From Nakamurella endophytica (lineage in GTDB: Bacteria > Actinomycetota > Actinomycetes > Mycobacteriales > Nakamurellaceae), in assembly GCF_014646215.1 (NCBI RefSeq), contig NZ_BMNA01000001.1, forward strand, positions 1 through 38,420: 38,420 nt of DNA, given 5' to 3'. This document shows positions 17,585 to 25,592 of this stretch, piece after piece; the first letter of the stretch is position 1, and each line of letters begins with the position of its first letter. The notes under the pieces are model-generated. The model did not search any database. It saw only the letters and a list, made by a program, of their open reading frames with translations, and had not been told where the DNA came from. A program made the position numbers and the translations under genes.

Positions 17585-18229
17585 GTGATCGGCGACCGCC
17601 ACCGGGTGACCGACCCGGACACCCTCGCCCGCCTCTACCCGCAGCCGGTCCGGCGTGCGCTGGACAAGGAGTCGCCGGTGGTGACGCCGGCGTACGCCGC
17701 GCTGATCCGGGCGGCGCCGTTCGCCGTGGTCGCCACCCGCGGCCCGCACGGGCTGGACTGCTCGCCGCGCGGGGACGGCCCCGGCTTCGTCCAGGTGCAC
17801 GACCCGCACACCCTGCTGCTCCCGGACCGCCGCGGCAACAACCGCCTGGACACCCTGCGCAACCTGCTGCACGACCCCGCCGTGGCGCTGCTGTTCCTCG
17901 TCCCCGGGGTCGGCGAGACGGTGCGCGTCCGCGGGACCGCCGCGATCACCACCGACCCGGAGCTGCGGGCCGGGTTCGCGGTGGCCGGCACCCTCCCGGC
18001 GACCGTGCTGGTGATCACCGTGCAGCGGGTGTACTTCCAGTGCCAGCGCGCCGTGGTGCGGGCCCGACTCTGGGACCCGGAGAGCCGGGTCGACCGCGCC
18101 GGCCTGCCGAGCGCCGGGGATCTGCAGGCCGAGGCCGGCGTGCTGACCGCCGAGGAGGCGGCCGCGTACGACGCCGACCTGGACGACTACGTCGCCCGGA
18201 CGCTGTACGCCGGCCCGACCAAGGCCTGA
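17585..18229 (+). CDS. FMN-dependent PPOX-type flavoprotein (MSMEG_1061-like)
   Basis: A 214-residue split-barrel flavin-binding protein of the pyridoxamine-5'-phosphate-oxidase superfamily. The stretches [39 protein letters not shown] and [18 protein letters not shown] are those of the actinobacterial MSMEG_1061-type subfamily. The protein ends with a helical acidic tail. It is expected to bind FMN or F420 and to act in the cytosol; the substrate is not known. The GTG start lies six bases after a -10 element (leaderless). It is divergent from lepA. A 12-bp x 4 repeat starts at the base after its stop codon. Confidence 0.88.
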   Translation: MIGDRHRVTDPDTLARLYPQPVRRALDKESPVVTPAYAALIRAAPFAVVATRGPHGLDCSPRGDGPGFVQVHDPHTLLLPDRRGNNRLDTLRNLLHDPAVALLFLVPGVGETVRVRGTAAITTDPELRAGFAVAGTLPATVLVITVQRVYFQCQRAVVRARLWDPESRVDRAGLPSAGDLQAEAGVLTAEEAAAYDADLDDYVARTLYAGPTKA

Positions 18230-18277
18230 CCGGACGCCGGACCGGACGCCTAACCGGACGAGTGCCCGGACGCTGCC
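18230..18277 (+). repeat. 12-bp x 4 tandem repeat after a stop codon
   Basis: Four contiguous 12-base units each beginning CCGGACG (18230, 18242, 18254, 18266), starting on the very base after the TGA of the PPOX gene. The remaining 118 bases to the amidohydrolase start show no other structure that I can name. Confidence 0.8.
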
Positions 18278-18395
18278 GCGTGTGCCGCCCGCGCCGGCGG
18301 GGAACCCTGCCCGGGGCCGGCGCCGGGACGGCGGCCGGCGCCCGCGACGACGCGGACCCCACAGCACCACCGGCACCCGCACCGAGGAGAAGCGC

Positions 18396-19592
18396 ATGAC
18401 GCCACCGCTGGCGATCACCGGAGCACACGTCGTACCCATCACCGGCACCCCGTTCGACGGCACCGTGGTGGTCGAGGACGGCCGGATCACCGCCCTCGGG
18501 CCGGACGTCACGGCGCCCGAGGGCGCGACGGTCGTCGAGGCCGGCGGCCGGTGGGTGCTGCCCGGTTTCGTCGACGCCCACACCCACCTGGGGGTGCACG
18601 AGGAGGGCGAGGGCTGGGCCGGCCTGGACACCAACGAGCTGACCGACCCGGTCACCGCGCACGTCCGCGCCATCGACGCGATCAACCCGGAGGAGCTGGG
18701 CTTCGACGACGCGCTCGCCGGCGGCGTCACCGCGGTGAACATCAACCCCGGGTCCGGCAACCCCATCGGCGGCCTCACCGTCGCCATCCGGACGCACGGC
18801 CGCACCGTCGACGAGATGGTGCTGCGCTCGCCGTCCGGCCTGAAGTCGGCGCTCGGCGAGAACCCCAAGCGCGTCTACGGCGACAAGAAGCAGACGCCGT
18901 CGACGCGCCTGGGCACCGCGGCCGTGATCCGCGCGGCGTTCGCCGAGGCGCAGTCCTACCTCGACAAGCTCGCCCACGACGACCCCGACAAGGCAGCGAC
19001 AGCGAGGGATCTCAAGAGCGAGGCGATCGGGATGGTGCTGCGGCACGAGATCCCGTGGCGCCAGCACAGCCACCGCGCCGACGACATCGCCACGGCGCTG
19101 CGGATCGCCGAGGAGTTCGGCTACCACCTCGTCATCGACCACGGCACGGAGGCGCACCTGCTGGCGGACGTCCTGGCCGCCAAGCAGATCCCGGTGCTCA
19201 TCGGCCCGCTGTTCACCTCGCGCTCCAAGGTCGAGCTGCGCCGCCGGTCGCTCGCCAACCCCGGCAAGCTGGCCGCCGCCGGCGTGGAGATCTCGATCAT
19301 CACCGACCATCCGGTCGTGCCCATCAACTTCCTGGTGCACCAGGCCACGCTGTCGGTCAAGGAGGGGCTCGACCCGGAGGTGGCCCTGCGCGCGATCACC
19401 ATCCACCCGGCCAAGGTCATGGGGGTCGACGACCGCATCGGCTCGCTCGAGGTGGGCAAGGACGCCGACCTGGTGCTGTGGTCCGGCGACCCGCTGGACG
19501 TGCTGCAGCGCGCGGAACAGGTGTGGCTGCAGGGCCGGCCGGTCTACCACTACGACCACGAGCGCCGGGTCGGCGTCGTCGAACCGCGGTAG
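18396..19592 (+). CDS. Metal-dependent amidohydrolase
   Basis: A 398-residue amidohydrolase-superfamily enzyme (imidazolonepropionase-like branch). The first metal ligands HTH are at His62 and His64 in GFVDAHTHLG. Further ligands are the His in PWRQHSHRADD, the His in VIDHGTEAHL, and the Asp in IITDHPVVP. The C-terminal beta-sandwich ends with IGSLEVGKDADLVLWSGDPLD, typical of the family. It has no signal peptide. The ATG follows GAGGAG with seven bases of spacing. It converges on the DoxX-like gene with only 12 bases between stops, leaving no room for a separate terminator. It should hydrolyse a C-N bond in a cyclic amide or peptide-like substrate; the exact one is unknown. Confidence 0.9.
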   Translation: MTPPLAITGAHVVPITGTPFDGTVVVEDGRITALGPDVTAPEGATVVEAGGRWVLPGFVDAHTHLGVHEEGEGWAGLDTNELTDPVTAHVRAIDAINPEELGFDDALAGGVTAVNINPGSGNPIGGLTVAIRTHGRTVDEMVLRSPSGLKSALGENPKRVYGDKKQTPSTRLGTAAVIRAAFAEAQSYLDKLAHDDPDKAATARDLKSEAIGMVLRHEIPWRQHSHRADDIATALRIAEEFGYHLVIDHGTEAHLLADVLAAKQIPVLIGPLFTSRSKVELRRRSLANPGKLAAAGVEISIITDHPVVPINFLVHQATLSVKEGLDPEVALRAITIHPAKVMGVDDRIGSLEVGKDADLVLWSGDPLDVLQRAEQVWLQGRPVYHYDHERRVGVVEPR

Positions 19593-19604
19593 CGCCGTCG
19601 CGGG

Positions 19605-20021
19605 TCAGTGCTGCCGGGCGGTGCCGGCGCGTCCGATGGGCCGTGCCGGCACGCCGGCGACGCGCAGCGCCCACAGCACCAGGGGCACCTGCAGCGGCAG
19701 CCGCAGCCAGCTCACCGCCCGGTAGACCGTCGGCCGGCGCCCGGAGCGCAGGGCCATCGACACGTTGGCCGGGAAGACCGCCACGAACAGCACGGCCGAC
19801 GCCGCGCCGCCCATCCGCCGGGTCCGCGGCCGGGCCACCAGGCCGGCGCAGGCCAGCTCGGCCGCGCCGCTGGCGTACACCAGCGCCCGCTTGGCCGGCA
19901 GGCGGCGCGGGACGATCGACACGAACGGGGCCGGCCACGCAAAGTGCAGCACCCCGGCCCCGGACAGCAGGGCGACGAGGCCACGCGTCGCCCTGCTGGT
20001 GGGCGACGTCCCGGCGCTCAT
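19605..20021 (-). CDS. DoxX-like four-helix membrane protein
   Basis: A 138-residue integral membrane protein with four predicted helices (about 15-35, 47-63, 70-90 and 103-122). The sequence GVLHFAWPAPFVSIVPRRLPAKRALVYASGAAELACAGLV and FPANVSMAL...RLPLQVPLVLWALRVAG matches the DoxX-like family. The ATG at 20021 lies six bases after CACGAT, a weaker form of the leaderless layout used nearby. Function in the family is poorly defined (redox or quinone-related proposals exist). Confidence 0.82.
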   Translation of the reverse strand: MSAGTSPTSRATRGLVALLSGAGVLHFAWPAPFVSIVPRRLPAKRALVYASGAAELACAGLVARPRTRRMGGAASAVLFVAVFPANVSMALRSGRRPTVYRAVSWLRLPLQVPLVLWALRVAGVPARPIGRAGTARQH

Positions 20022-20070
20022 CGGGCCATCGTGCCCGGACCGGTGGGCGTCCCCCGCCGCGGCCCCCATG

Positions 20071-20202
20071 GTGGACGGCGCGGACGGCGTGCCAGGGCGG
20101 ACGGCGTGCCGTGGACAGCGTGCTGGGTGGACGGCGTGCCGTGGAGGACGGCGGGCTTGGTGGGCCCGTCGTGGACGGCGTGCTGTAGTGGACCGCGTGC
20201 CC
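20071..20202 (+). repeat. Degenerate repeats upstream of the lipase
   Basis: About eight imperfect copies of a GTGGACGGCGTGCCG-like unit occur at 20071, 20082, 20099, 20111, 20127, 20146, 20171 and 20188, mostly 14-17 bases apart. The last copy, GTGGACCGCGTGCCC, contains the start codon(s) of the lipase. The array occupies most of the divergent space between the DoxX-like and lipase genes, so the promoters must lie within or beside it. Confidence 0.75.
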
Positions 20203-21444
20203 ACCGCAGCCGCCGCCCGCCGGGCCGTCCGGGCGCTGCTCACGGTGACCCTGGCGGTGACGGCGGGTTGCACCGCTGCGGGCACCGCCGGGACGGCCGC
20301 GCCGGTCCCGTCGCTCGCGGCGACACCCGCGGCCCCCGGCGGGCCGGCGTCCGGCCTGCCCGGGACGTCCCTCGGACCTGTTGGCTCCGCCGGCGGGTCA
20401 CCGGCGCCCACCGGGATCTCCCCGACTGCGTCGTCCGGGGCGTCGTCCGGGGCGTCGAGGCCGCCGGTTGGGACGGTGGCAGCGTCGAACGTGCCGTCGA
20501 ACCTGCCGCCGGACGTGCCGACCGTCGTGCCGACCGTCGTGCCGTCGGGACCGTCGGCGTCGACGGCGCTGTCCGGAGCCTCGACGGCGCTGTCCGCCGG
20601 TGTTCCCGGGACGGCCACCACCGCCCCGCCCACCGCCCCGTCCACCCTGCCGTCCACCCTGCCGTCCACCCTGCCGTCCACCATGCCGTCGACCCGGCCG
20701 TCCACCGGGCCACCCATCCCCCCGTCCACCGTGGCGACGGCGACAGGTCCGGGCACCGGCGGGCCGGCGCCGTGCACGTCCCCGGACCGGCCCGTCGTCC
20801 TGCTGCACGGCACGTTCGGCACGGTGGCCAGCACCTTCGGTGCCCTGCTGCCGAGCCTGACGGCGGCCGGCCGCTGCGTCTACGGCCGGGACTACGGCAA
20901 CGGCGGCACCGGACCGGTGGCGGCGTCGGCGGCCGCCGAGGCGGACTTCGTGCGCGGGGTGCTGGCCGCAACGGGGCGCCGGCAGGTCGACGTGGTGGCG
21001 TACTCGCAGGGCGGCCTCGTGCTGCGGACGGCGCTGCGGCGCGACGGGCTGGCCCCGCTGGTGGCGACCGCCGTGCTGCTGGCCCCGTCGTTCCACGGCA
21101 CCACCGCCCGGATCCTCGGAGCCGTGCCGTCCGCGCTCTGCGCGGCGTGCGCCGACCAGGTCGCGGGCTCGGCCCTGCTGCGCGACCTGGACGCCGGCGG
21201 CGACCTGGACGGCGACGTCCGCTACGCCGTCCTGTCGACCAGGGCGGACACCGTCGTCACGCCGATCTCGTCGCAGGTCCCCCGCGGACCGGTCGACCGG
21301 GTGCGGTCGCTGGTCGTCGAGGACCGGTGCCCGGCGGCGCGGACCGACCACGTGCATCTGCCGGGACTGCCCGGGCTGGCCGGATGGGTGCTGACCGCGC
21401 TGGCGACCGACGGCCGGCCGCCCGCGGGCGCGCTCGGTTGCTGA
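20188..21444 (+). CDS. Secreted lipase/esterase, probable lipoprotein
   Basis: A 418-residue secreted alpha/beta hydrolase of the actinobacterial class-2 lipase type. The N-terminus has a basic n-region (AAAARRAVRALL), a hydrophobic stretch (TVTLAVTAG) and Cys28, giving an imperfect lipobox TAGC. A long low-complexity linker (29-195) rich in Pro, Ser, Thr and Ala follows, including four PST[LM]P-like steps (151-168) and PTVVPTVVP. The catalytic domain has HGTFG (207-211), Ser273 in AYSQGG, SFHGTT, Asp354 in TRADTVVTP and His388 or His390 in DHVHLPG. GTG at 20188 or 20197 could start it; both lie in a repeat copy. It should act on extracellular lipid esters. Confidence 0.85.
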   Translation: MDRVPTAAAARRAVRALLTVTLAVTAGCTAAGTAGTAAPVPSLAATPAAPGGPASGLPGTSLGPVGSAGGSPAPTGISPTASSGASSGASRPPVGTVAASNVPSNLPPDVPTVVPTVVPSGPSASTALSGASTALSAGVPGTATTAPPTAPSTLPSTLPSTLPSTMPSTRPSTGPPIPPSTVATATGPGTGGPAPCTSPDRPVVLLHGTFGTVASTFGALLPSLTAAGRCVYGRDYGNGGTGPVAASAAAEADFVRGVLAATGRRQVDVVAYSQGGLVLRTALRRDGLAPLVATAVLLAPSFHGTTARILGAVPSALCAACADQVAGSALLRDLDAGGDLDGDVRYAVLSTRADTVVTPISSQVPRGPVDRVRSLVVEDRCPAARTDHVHLPGLPGLAGWVLTALATDGRPPAGALGC

Positions 21445-21529
21445 GGGCCGCGAGCGCACCGGGGCCCGGGCCGGGGCGGGCTGGAGCGCGGGCGGCCGTC
21501 GATCGGCCGGGACGCCCGTCCGCTGCTGG

Positions 21530-21604
21530 TATCTTGGACGGTCGGTGTGCGTCGTGCTCGCATGCTGACGCACCTGCACCGACAGCCGGCCCGCCAGACG
21601 GGCC
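21530..21604 (+). promoter_or_regulatory. rpsT promoter and structured leader
   Basis: TATCTT (21530-21535) is a good -10, putting the start near 21542 and leaving a leader of about 92 bases. It folds into two hairpins. GTGCGTC (21547-21553) pairs with GACGCAC (21567-21573), extended by GGT/ACC around a CTGC bulge. GGCCCG-CCAGA-CGGGCC (21588-21604) forms a second. Two GAGG motifs (21611, 21621) follow before the GTG. S20 autoregulates its mRNA in Escherichia coli; a similar role here is inference. Confidence 0.5.
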
Positions 21605-21633
21605 CACCCCGAGGAAAACAGAGGCAATCCGGC

Positions 21634-21894
21634 GTGGCCAACATCAAGTCCCAGATCAAGCGCATCCGCACCAACGAGCTGGCGCGGCAGCGCAACAAGT
21701 CGGTCAAGTCCGCGCTGAAGACCGCCGTGCGCCGGGTGCGCACCGCCGTCGACGCCGGGGACAAGACCGCCGCGCAGGCCGAACTGGTGGTCGCGTCGCG
21801 CAGCCTGGACAAGGCCGTGTCCAAGGGCGTCATCCACGCCAACCAGGCCGCCAACCGGAAGTCCGCGCTGGCGCAGCGCGTCAACGGCCTCTGA
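21634..21894 (+). CDS. rpsT: 30S ribosomal protein S20
   Basis: An 86-residue, highly basic, helical S20, which binds 16S rRNA in the body of the small subunit. [14 protein letters not shown] at the start and [19 protein letters not shown] at the end are diagnostic. The GTG at 21634 has GAGG nine bases upstream; the frame extends 29 codons further but that part is the folded leader. It converges on holA, the standard actinobacterial arrangement. Confidence 0.97.
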   Translation: MANIKSQIKRIRTNELARQRNKSVKSALKTAVRRVRTAVDAGDKTAAQAELVVASRSLDKAVSKGVIHANQAANRKSALAQRVNGL

Positions 21895-21908
21895 TCCGAC
21901 CGCCGGGA

Positions 21909-21940
21909 CGCCGGTCCCCCGCCTCGACGGGGGGCCGGTG
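21909..21940. terminator. Terminator between rpsT and holA
   Basis: CCGGTCCCCCG (21911-21921) pairs with CGGGGGGCCGG (21928-21938) through one T-G wobble around a 6-base loop, with further pairs outside. The strong GC stem sits between convergent stops at 21894 and 21949, so it can serve both directions. Confidence 0.7.
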
Positions 21941-21948
21941 GCACCCGC

Positions 21949-22968
21949 TCACCGGGCCCGGCGCGCCCGCCCGACCTCGATGACCGCCTTCTCCAGGGCG
22001 TAGTCCGGGTCCGCCGCGGCGCCCTTCACGGCCCCGTTGACCTCGGCGACCACCGCCATCCCGCGGGCCAGCCCCTCCTCGGACCACGCGCGCGCGGCCC
22101 CGCGCGCCCGGTCCACCTTCCACGGCGGCATGCCCAGCTCCGAGGCCAGCGCGTAGGCGTTCCCGCCCCTGGCCCCGGACACCCGGGCGATCGTCCGCAC
22201 CCCGTCGGCGAGCGCGTCGGCGATCAGCACGTGCGGGACGCCGACCGCCAGGGCCCACCGCAGCGCTTCCAGCGCGGCGGGCACGTCACCGGCCACGGCC
22301 AGGTCGGCGATGGCGAACCCGTTCACCTCCGCCCGGCCACGGTGGTACCGGTGTACCGCGGACTCGTCGATCAGGCCACCGGTGTCCGCCACCAGCTGGC
22401 CGGCCGCCGACGCCAGCTCCCGCAGGTCGGAGCCGACCGCCTCGACCAGCGCCGCCACCCCGTCCGGGGTCGACGTCCCGCCGCACCGCTTGATCTCCGC
22501 CCGGACGAAGTCCAGCCGCTCCCCGGGCCGGGTGATCCGCTCGCAGGTGTGCAGCTGCGCCCCGGCCGCCCGGAAGGCGTCCACCACGGCCTTGTTCCGC
22601 GCCCCGCCGGCGTGCGCGACGACGAGCGTCACCCCGTCGACCGGGTCGCCCGCGTAGCCGGCCAGCGCGGTCGCGACGTCCTTGGTGGCCTCCGCGGCGC
22701 CGCGCACGACGACCACCCGCGGTTCGGCGAACAGGCTCGGGGCCACCAGGTCGGCCAGCAGCCCGGTGGACAGCTCGGACGCCGCGGCGTCCCGGCGTTC
22801 GACGTCCGGCCGGGCACGGCGGGCCGCCGCGACCGTGGCCGCGACGGCCCGGTCGACCAGCAGCTCCTCGTCCCCCAGCACCAGCACCAGCGGGCCGGGC
22901 GCGCCGTCCGCGCCGCGCCGGGTGCCGGTGTCGGAGCTGTCGGCAGCGGCTCGGGCCATGAGCGCCAT
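21949..22968 (-). CDS. holA: DNA polymerase III subunit delta
   Basis: A 339-residue HolA, the clamp-loader delta subunit that opens the sliding clamp. The sequence LVLVLGDEELLVDRAVAATVAAARR opens the AAA+-like domain I. FAEPRVVVVRGAAEATKD, VTLVVAHAGGARNKAVVDAFRA and GSDLRELASAAGQL are the usual landmarks, and the C-terminal collar domain includes MPPWKVDRARGAARAWSEEGL. The ATG at 22968 is chosen; ATG at 22959 is an alternative three codons in. A CACGAT motif precedes it. It is divergent from the riboswitch-thrC unit and convergent with rpsT. Confidence 0.95.
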   Translation of the reverse strand: MALMARAAADSSDTGTRRGADGAPGPLVLVLGDEELLVDRAVAATVAAARRARPDVERRDAAASELSTGLLADLVAPSLFAEPRVVVVRGAAEATKDVATALAGYAGDPVDGVTLVVAHAGGARNKAVVDAFRAAGAQLHTCERITRPGERLDFVRAEIKRCGGTSTPDGVAALVEAVGSDLRELASAAGQLVADTGGLIDESAVHRYHRGRAEVNGFAIADLAVAGDVPAALEALRWALAVGVPHVLIADALADGVRTIARVSGARGGNAYALASELGMPPWKVDRARGAARAWSEEGLARGMAVVAEVNGAVKGAAADPDYALEKAVIEVGRARRAR

Positions 22969-23047
22969 CGTGCCAGTGCCCCCCGACACCGCCCCCGGGC
23001 ACCGCTCCGGCTGCACCCGGAGCACCGGAGCACCCCGGCCGGTGCGC

Positions 23048-23089
23048 TATCCTCGCCGGACACCGCGGACGGCGCCGGCCGCCGCGGTG
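23048..23089 (+). promoter_or_regulatory. Promoter and 5' hairpin of the riboswitch transcript
   Basis: TATCCT (23048-23053) is a TANNNT -10, predicting a start near 23060. The RNA would then begin at once with a perfect 8-bp hairpin, CACCGCGG (23061-23068) and CCGCGGTG (23082-23089), before the SAM aptamer at 23108. A cap-like stabilising hairpin is one reading; an operator palindrome at the start site is the other. Confidence 0.5.
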
Positions 23090-23107
23090 GGCACGACAAC
23101 TGAACAC

Positions 23108-23244
23108 CTCATCCAGAGGGGCAGAGGGACACGGCCCGACGAAGCCCCGGCAACCACCACGACGCGCAGTCCGCACCCGCGGACACGACAGGCCCGTCGT
23201 CGGCAGGTGCCCCGTCCGTCCCGCCACCGAGCGGGGAAGATGAG
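23108..23244 (+). promoter_or_regulatory. SAM-I (S-box) riboswitch
   Basis: The S-box core is clear: CCAGAGGGGCAGAGGGAC, then CGGCCCGACGAAGCCCCGGCAACC, then AGGTGCCCC and finally GGGGAAGATGAG. P1 is a perfect CTCATC/GATGAG (23108-23113/23239-23244). P2 uses GGGGC/GCCCC. P3 uses ACGACG/CGTCGT with a GTCCGC/GCGGAC tip. P4 is CCCGC/GCGGG (23220-23224/23231-23235). This is the SAM-I layout rather than SAM-IV. It ends 15 bases before the thrC start, with no terminator hairpin between, so control is probably translational. Confidence 0.93.
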
Positions 23245-23262
23245 ACGAAAGGCCTCGTCATG
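23239..23262 (+). promoter_or_regulatory. Competing hairpins over the thrC ribosome-binding site
   Basis: TCGTC (23255-23259), directly before the ATG, can pair with GACGA (23244-23248), putting the AAAGG ribosome-binding site in the loop. It can instead pair with GATGA (23239-23243), the 3' strand of riboswitch stem P1. The two pairings exclude each other, so P1 formation on SAM binding would decide which forms. Confidence 0.55.
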
Positions 23263-24525
23263 ACGCTTGCCCTGTCCCGCCCCACCGCCCGGCTCGGCGC
23301 CGCCGTCGCGCTGTCCTGTCGCGAGTGCGGCACCCGCACCGAGGTCGGCCCCCAGTACGCGTGCCCGGAGTGCTTCGGGCCGCTCGAGGTGGCCTACGAG
23401 TGGACCCTGCGCGGCGAGGAGCTGCGCCGCGAGATCGAGTCCGGGCCGGAGAACATCTGGCGGTACGCCGCGCTGCTGCCGGTGCCGGCGGACGTCGCCG
23501 CGACGCCGAACATGAACCCCGGCCGGACGAAGCTGGTGCGCGCCGACAACCTGGCCCGTGAGCTCGGCATGGGCAACCTGTGGGTCAAGGACGACTCCGG
23601 CAACCCCACCCACTCGTTCAAGGACCGGGTGGTCGCCGTCGCCCTGGCGGCGGCGCGTGAGCTCGGCTTCCAGGTGCTCGCCTGCCCGTCGACCGGCAAC
23701 CTCGCCAACGCCGTGGCGGCGGCGGCCGCGCGGGCCGGCATCCGGTCCGTGGTGTTCGTGCCGCGCACCCTGGAACAGCAGAAGATCCTGACGACGGCCG
23801 CCTACGGCGGCACGCTCGTCGCCGTCGACGGCAGCTACGACGACATCAACCGGCTGGCCGGGCAGATCGCCGCCGAGCGCGAGGACTGGGCGTTCGTCAA
23901 CGTCAACGTCCGGCCCTTCTACGCCGAGGGGTCCAAGACGCTCGGCTACGAGGTCGCCGAGCAGCTGGGCTGGCGGCTGCCGCGGCAGGTGGTCATCCCG
24001 GTCGCCTCGGGCGCGCAACTGACGAAGGTGGACAAGGGCTTCCGCGAACTCGTCGAGCTGGGACTGGTCGACGACGCCTCGTACAGCGTCTTCGGCGCCC
24101 AGGCCACGGGCTGCTCCCCCGTGTCGACCGCCTTCAAGCAGGGCTGGGACACCGTGCGCCCGGTCAAGGCCGACACCATCGCCAAGTCACTGGCCATCGG
24201 CAACCCGGCCGACGGGCCGTACGTGCTCGACACGGTGAACCGCACCGGCGGCGCCGTCGAGGACGTGAGCGACGACGAGGTCGTCGACGGCATCCGGCTG
24301 CTGGCCCGCACCGAGGGCATCTTCGCCGAGACCGCCGGTGGCGTCACAGTTTCCGTGCTGCGCAAGCTGCTGGCCGCCGGCCGGCTCGACCCCGACGCCG
24401 ACACCGTGCTGTTCAACACCGGGGACGGCCTGAAGACGCTGGACGCCATCGCCGGATCGGTGGGGCCGAGCGCCACCATCCCGCCGACCCTGGAGGCCTT
24501 CGAGGCCACCGGCCTGGCCGGCTGA
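23260..24525 (+). CDS. thrC: Threonine synthase with N-terminal zinc ribbon
   Basis: A 421-residue PLP enzyme converting O-phosphohomoserine to threonine. The N-terminus has a four-cysteine ribbon (Cys20, Cys23, Cys35, Cys38), the domain layout of the plant/archaeal-like threonine synthases. The PLP lysine is Lys121 in NPTHSFKDR, with the phosphate-binding CPSTGNLANA at 142-151. The end LFNTGDGLKTLDAI is typical. It is preceded by a SAM-I riboswitch and has AAAGG as its ribosome-binding site. It stands alone, not with hom and thrB, so a second thrC may exist elsewhere. It converges on the glycosylase across a 36-bp repeat. Confidence 0.93.
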   Translation: MTLALSRPTARLGAAVALSCRECGTRTEVGPQYACPECFGPLEVAYEWTLRGEELRREIESGPENIWRYAALLPVPADVAATPNMNPGRTKLVRADNLARELGMGNLWVKDDSGNPTHSFKDRVVAVALAAARELGFQVLACPSTGNLANAVAAAAARAGIRSVVFVPRTLEQQKILTTAAYGGTLVAVDGSYDDINRLAGQIAAEREDWAFVNVNVRPFYAEGSKTLGYEVAEQLGWRLPRQVVIPVASGAQLTKVDKGFRELVELGLVDDASYSVFGAQATGCSPVSTAFKQGWDTVRPVKADTIAKSLAIGNPADGPYVLDTVNRTGGAVEDVSDDEVVDGIRLLARTEGIFAETAGGVTVSVLRKLLAAGRLDPDADTVLFNTGDGLKTLDAIAGSVGPSATIPPTLEAFEATGLAG

Positions 24526-24558
24526 CCGCACGGCCGCCGCGCCGGCGCCCGTGTCGGG

Positions 24559-24642
24559 ACCGCAGGGCGAGGCACCCGAACCCGGCGGTGCTGGACCGCA
24601 GGGTGAGGCGCCCGGGCCCGGCGGTGCGGCACCGCAGGGTCA
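24559..24642. repeat. 36-bp tandem repeat between convergent genes
   Basis: ACCGCAGGG recurs at 24559, 24595 and 24631, exactly 36 bases apart, each followed by a similar GAGGCxCCCG...CCCGGCGGTGC stretch; the third copy is cut short by the stop of the glycosylase. GCACC/GGTGC in unit 1 becomes GCGCC/GGTGC in unit 2, keeping a pairable stem by a G-T wobble. It occupies the space between thrC and the glycosylase and may act as a terminator. Confidence 0.8.
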
Positions 24643-25584
24643 GTGGTGCCGGTGGTCCTGCACCGCCAGCCGCGGCCCGCGGCGGGGCGGCCCGGCGCCG
24701 GCGAGCTCCAGCAGCCGGAAGACGCGGTAGCGGTGCGGCCGCCACGGCTCCAAGAAGGTCTCGACCTCGTCGTCGCCCAGGATGCGACCGGCGAGCGCGT
24801 GGCCCGCCATCCGACCCAGGTGGTAGTCCCCGACGGGCAGCGCATCGGCGTCGCCGAGGACCCGGTGGCCGACCTGCGCCGCGGTCCACCGGCCGATGCC
24901 GGGCAACGACGTCAACGCCCGGTAGACGACGCCCGGCTCATCGGCGTGCCGGTCCGCCAGCTGCTGCAGCCGGTCCGCGACGCGCAGCGCCGCACCGACC
25001 GCCCGCGCCCGGCCCGGGTCCACGTTGGCCAGGTGCCAGTCCCACGAGCGCACCCGGCGCCACCCCTCGGCATCCGGCAGCACCCGCATGCCGGCCGGCG
25101 CCGGACCGGGCGCCGGGTCGCCGAACCGGGTCACCAGGTACCGCCAGGCCGCGAAGGCGTCCTTGCCCATCACCCGCTGCTCGATCACGGCCGGCACCAG
25201 CGACTCGAGCACGAGACCCGTCCGCGGGATCCGGACGCCGGCGAACCGGCGGGCGGCCGCGGCCAGCAGCGGCACCCGCGGCTCGAAGCCGTCCGGCCGG
25301 TCGTCCGCACCGAGCAGCCGCGGCAACCGCTCGGCCAGCTCGGCAGCGCCGGGACCCCATGCCCGGCAGTGGATCTCGTCACGACGCTGTCGCAGCAGGT
25401 AACTCACCGGGCCGGACGGGAGGCGGGCGGTGCGCCACAGCCCGCCGTCGGCCCACCGGTGGCAGGGGTCACCGGCGCCGCGGCGCAGCACCGAGAGGGT
25501 GGTCACCGCGTCGATCGGCGCGGCGGGACGGAACACCGTCTCGACCTCGCACGGCGACGGCACCGCGTCGACGGACAGGGTCAC
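24640..25584 (-). CDS. DNA-3-methyladenine glycosylase (AlkA/HhH-GPD family)
   Basis: A 314-residue HhH-GPD DNA glycosylase that should remove alkylated purines in base-excision repair. The helix-hairpin-helix is LTSLPGIGRWTA (225-236), followed by the catalytic Asp253 in LPVGDYHLG. VPAVIEQRVMG is the usual helix before it. There is no Ada-like N-terminal domain. The GTG start lies eight bases after the hemA stop with no ribosome-binding site of its own, so it is most likely translated by coupling to hemA. The histidine-rich end (VQDHRHH) is unremarkable. Confidence 0.9.
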   Translation of the reverse strand: MTLSVDAVPSPCEVETVFRPAAPIDAVTTLSVLRRGAGDPCHRWADGGLWRTARLPSGPVSYLLRQRRDEIHCRAWGPGAAELAERLPRLLGADDRPDGFEPRVPLLAAAARRFAGVRIPRTGLVLESLVPAVIEQRVMGKDAFAAWRYLVTRFGDPAPGPAPAGMRVLPDAEGWRRVRSWDWHLANVDPGRARAVGAALRVADRLQQLADRHADEPGVVYRALTSLPGIGRWTAAQVGHRVLGDADALPVGDYHLGRMAGHALAGRILGDDEVETFLEPWRPHRYRVFRLLELAGAGPPRRGPRLAVQDHRHH

Positions 25585-25592
25585 CGGACCGG

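Noticed and set aside
23108..23244. SAM-IV rather than SAM-I riboswitch.
   Set aside because: The P2 kink (GAGGGAC...GGCCCGACGAAGCCCC) and a P4 inside P1 followed by GAAGATGAG follow the S-box layout.
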